Positions 14,028-16,019 of a stretch of 16,019 bases of DNA are shown here, piece after piece. Within the stretch, counting starts at the first letter, position 1. The number at the start of each line of letters is the position of its first letter. The DNA comes from UMGS363 sp051881775 (GTDB lineage Bacteria > Bacillota > Clostridia > Oscillospirales > Ruminococcaceae). The position numbers were made by a program, and so were the translations under genes. The notes beneath the pieces are model-generated. The model saw only the letters and a program-made list of their open reading frames with translations, was not told the DNA's origin and did not search any database. Location of the stretch: assembly GCA_051881775.1 (NCBI GenBank), contig JBJEQN010000048.1, forward strand, positions 1 through 16,019. Reading direction: 5' to 3'.

Positions 14028-14743
14028 TCGCATTTGTTCCTTTCGGTTTTCTTGGTTTTTTTAAGTTTGCGCAGGTATAAAAGGTACGTTACTCCACAAA
14101 TTATGGAAACGGAAACGTTGAGCGCCGCAGAGATTATGCAGCCGGGCGACAGCGGATCGTCCATATAAAGTCCCATTACCGTTGAAAGTATCATACCCGG
14201 CAGAGTTCCCAACATAGAGCCTGCAATATAGTTTTTCCAGCTTGTTCCGGTTGAGCCGAGGAACATACTTACAACGTCGTAGGGCAGGCAGTTTATTATG
14301 CGCAGAAAAAATATGAAGAAAATTTCGTTGCTCATTTTTATGTCCTGAACCGCCTGCATTTTCTTATGCTTGGCAATAAAGTCCTCCACAAACTCACGCT
14401 GTGCGAAACGTCCTATCAGATAGGGAATGTTCATCATGCAGAATACCCCTATAGTGTTTATAAGCAGCGCAGCCCATATGTTGGGCGCAGCGCTTCCGCA
14501 GGCTGTGACTATGACAAGCATTGGAAAGAAAAACGTCAGGGATTTAAGGGAAAACATACCTATTATAACAACTGCGGCAAGCCATATATTTTCGGGAGTA
14601 TAGCGAAGCAGCTGTTCCACGGTCACATTGCGGAAAACCGTAAAATACAGAACGGCGCAGACCGCTATCATTGCAAAGGGTGCAAGAGCAAAAACAGTTT
14701 TTATGATCTGTGTGCCTTTTGTAAGCTTTACTTCCTTTTTCAT
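14024..14743 (-). CDS. TVP38/TMEM64 family (VTT-domain) membrane protein
   Basis: The 239-residue protein has about six membrane segments, the first near residues 15-35. The VTT/DedA-like core is visible in FFFPMLVIVTACGSAAP, NTIGVFCMMNIPYLIGRF and FFLRIINCLPYDVVSMFLGSTGTSWKNYIAGSMLGTLPGMIL, the last holding the conserved R-x3-x-P segment of this family. VTT/DedA proteins are linked to membrane lipid scrambling and proton-coupled transport, though the activity of this subgroup is unproven. AAGGAGA lies just before the start. Its stop overlaps the HAD start, so it is the first gene of the operon ending in uvrC. Confidence 0.88.
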   Translation of the reverse strand: MKKEVKLTKGTQIIKTVFALAPFAMIAVCAVLYFTVFRNVTVEQLLRYTPENIWLAAVVIIGMFSLKSLTFFFPMLVIVTACGSAAPNIWAALLINTIGVFCMMNIPYLIGRFAQREFVEDFIAKHKKMQAVQDIKMSNEIFFIFFLRIINCLPYDVVSMFLGSTGTSWKNYIAGSMLGTLPGMILSTVMGLYMDDPLSPGCIISAALNVSVSIICGVTYLLYLRKLKKTKKTERNKCE

Positions 14744-14781
14744 ATTAACGTCTCCTTTTTGCTGTTATTTTGTCAATTAGA

Positions 14782-14810
14782 ATTATATCACCCTCCGGCG
14801 TCCTTTGCAA
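14782..14810 (-). promoter_or_regulatory. Sigma-A promoter for the TVP38-HAD-uvrC operon
   Basis: On the - strand TTGCAA (complement of 14805-14810) and TATAAT (complement of 14782-14787) are 17 bp apart, with a predicted leader of about 32 nt ending in AAGGAGA. A small palindrome GTACA-AAA-TGTAC (14812-14824) abuts the -35 box and could be an operator. Confidence 0.75.
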
Positions 14811-14862
14811 CGTACAAAATGTACAATAATGTGAAAAACAGATGAAACTGTGTTTATTATTC

Positions 14863-14891
14863 TTGTTATTTTGGTTTTTATGTGATATACT
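14863..14891 (+). promoter_or_regulatory. Sigma-A promoter for the RING/zinc-ribbon gene
   Basis: TTGTTA (14863-14868) and TATACT (14886-14891) are 17 bp apart, 33 nt before the ATG. The two divergent promoters of this intergenic region face away from each other with about 52 bp between their -35 boxes. Confidence 0.7.
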
Positions 14892-14923
14892 GTAAATAAC
14901 ATTAGTGAAACGGGGGCTTTTTA

Positions 14924-15928
14924 ATGGCTGATTATACAGGCAAAAAATGTATAGTATGCAAAGGGACGTTCTCCGAGTCGGACGATATTGTAGTCTGCCC
15001 GGAATGCGGTACCCCTTACCACAGAGAATGCTATGCAAAAACAGGAAGCTGCATAAATACTGAGCTTCACAATTCAAAGGGAACATGGCAGCCTTCCCCC
15101 GAAATTTCTGCGGCGCAGCAGACGGAGGCACAGAACGACCTTGTTTGCAGAAGATGCGGCTATGTTAACCCGAAAAACGCTCTTTTCTGCGAAAGATGCG
15201 GCGAACCTATGCCTGCTCTTGAAAAGCATAACGAAAAAATGCGTGAAAATCAGAATCAGGCAATGAACGGCAACACTTTTCCCGGAATGATGAACAGTCA
15301 GGAACAGGGAATAAATATCCAGCCCTTTCTTGTGAACTTTTCCGACCCTCTCTGCGGCTACAACCCCGACGAGGACTTTGACGGAGTAAGGCTTTGCGAG
15401 CTTGGCGACTATGTTGAAACGAATACTCACTACTATCTTCCCATATTCAAGCGCATAAAGGAAACCGGCAAGGCAATAAGCTGGAACTTTTCGGCAATGA
15501 TATTCCCCGAGCTTTATTTTGCAAACAGAAAGATGCCACTTATGTCGGCGGCGGCTTTCATTTTAAGGCTTTTCACCTCTCTTCCCGGGGAAATATATAT
15601 GCTTGCGGCAAGCAATCCCGATATGGTGGGAAAATTTATCGACACAAGAAGCTCCGCATTCAGCACAATGCTTACGCTGTCCTATTTTCTCAGCTATGTT
15701 ATCATGTTTTTCTTCGGCTCCTTTGCAAACTGGATATACTACAAAAAAGCCGTAAAGAAAACCGCAAAGATAAAGAAATCGGTACCGCCGCAGTTCCTCA
15801 GACAGACCCTCCGCTCAAAGGGCGGCACCTCCATCGCACTTCTTCTGACGGTAGGATTTATCTGCCTTTCCTTAAGATATATAATCGCCCGTTTGATGGA
15901 ATTCGGCTTCGGATTCGGTCTGATCTAA
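14924..15928 (+). CDS. RING-finger/zinc-ribbon membrane protein, function unknown
   Basis: The 334-residue protein has three parts. Residues 9-43 carry a cross-brace-like zinc site, C9-x2-C12...C25-x2-C28...H33-x2-C36...C43, with DDIVVCPECGTPYHRECY matching the prokaryotic RING finger family 1. Residues 75-92 form a zinc ribbon (C75-x2-C78, C89-x2-C92). After a polar linker the C-terminal half (about 185-325) holds a DUF2628-like segment (ISWNFSAMIFPELYFANRKMPL) and about three to four membrane helices. GGGGG precedes the start. There is no evidence for ubiquitin ligase activity, and ubiquitin is not expected here. A membrane-anchored assembly or sensing role is a guess. It has its own promoter divergent from the uvrC operon and lies 45 nt before the galU-like gene. 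Confidence 0.82.
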   Translation: MADYTGKKCIVCKGTFSESDDIVVCPECGTPYHRECYAKTGSCINTELHNSKGTWQPSPEISAAQQTEAQNDLVCRRCGYVNPKNALFCERCGEPMPALEKHNEKMRENQNQAMNGNTFPGMMNSQEQGINIQPFLVNFSDPLCGYNPDEDFDGVRLCELGDYVETNTHYYLPIFKRIKETGKAISWNFSAMIFPELYFANRKMPLMSAAAFILRLFTSLPGEIYMLAASNPDMVGKFIDTRSSAFSTMLTLSYFLSYVIMFFFGSFANWIYYKKAVKKTAKIKKSVPPQFLRQTLRSKGGTSIALLLTVGFICLSLRYIIARLMEFGFGFGLI

Positions 15929-15973
15929 GGGCGTAACACATAAAACAAAAATAAAAACATCAGGGGTATTTTT

Positions 15974-16019
15974 ATGAAAATAAGAAAAGCTGTCATCACC
16001 GCCGCAGGTCTGGGCACAA
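15974..16019 (+). CDS. galU: UTP--glucose-1-phosphate uridylyltransferase-like, 5' end only
   Basis: Only 15 codons are inside the window: MKIRKAVITAAGLGT. This is the start of the sugar nucleotidyltransferase signature [KR]A-[VI]-I-x-AAGLGTR that binds the UTP phosphates, and GalU is the usual owner of this exact N-terminus. It would make UDP-glucose, the co-substrate of GalT. AGGGG lies 9 nt upstream. With so little sequence other nucleotidyltransferases are not excluded. Confidence 0.72.
   Translation, partial: MKIRKAVITAAGLGT

Noticed and set aside
13329..14168. 279-residue open frame on the + strand opposite the HAD gene
   Set aside because: The opposite strand encodes all four HAD motifs and is coupled to genes on both sides.

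Overview
The window looks like a piece of chromosome from a Gram-positive clostridium of the Ruminococcus/Oscillospiraceae kind. The reasons are the gene order of a SpoVB-like flippase followed by mazG and rqcP, GGAGG-type ribosome binding sites, sigma-A promoters with 17-bp spacers, clostridial versions of GalT, RodA and the PRK06851 ATPase, and small palindromic repeats confined to gaps between genes. The genus is inferred from gene content; no rRNA is present. I found no tRNA, rRNA, CRISPR array, insertion sequence, phage gene or recognisable defence system.

Layout. Positions 1-212 hold a large imperfect inverted repeat and a short tandem repeat. Then, on the + strand, come a SpoVB-like lipid flippase (213-1892), mazG (1984-2769), an HU DNA-binding protein (2811-3092), rqcP (3173-3418) and a 56-residue DUF3006 protein (3421-3591). 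A shared terminator separates these from two - strand units: an HD-domain phosphohydrolase (3656-4147), and galT (4226-5731) with rodA (5815-6972), each of the last two with its own promoter. On the + strand again are an uncharacterised P-loop ATPase (7186-8256) and a DUF421 membrane protein (8312-8986). A 540-bp convergent gap follows (8987-9526) with no credible gene and a dense series of palindromes.

The right half is mostly - strand. The rsmD-coaD-coiled-coil operon (11138 down to 9527) has a clear promoter at 11231-11259. Upstream of it lies a translationally coupled operon of a TVP38-type membrane protein, a Cof-type HAD phosphatase and uvrC (14743 down to 11399). A divergent promoter region (14744-14923) separates this operon from a RING-finger/zinc-ribbon membrane protein (14924-15928, + strand), followed by the first 15 codons of a galU-like nucleotidyltransferase cut by the window edge.

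How the genes fit together. Most are housekeeping functions: envelope growth (flippase, RodA), nucleotide-pool cleaning (MazG), ribosome rescue (RqcP), coenzyme A synthesis (CoaD), rRNA methylation (RsmD), DNA repair (UvrC) and sugar nucleotides (GalT, GalU). The less ordinary parts are the poorly characterised proteins (PRK06851-type ATPase, DUF421, DUF3006, RING/zinc-ribbon membrane protein), a perfect 13-bp hairpin that would pair the start codon of the DUF421 gene, and the noncoding palindromic repeats. I did not find a convincing new multi-gene system.
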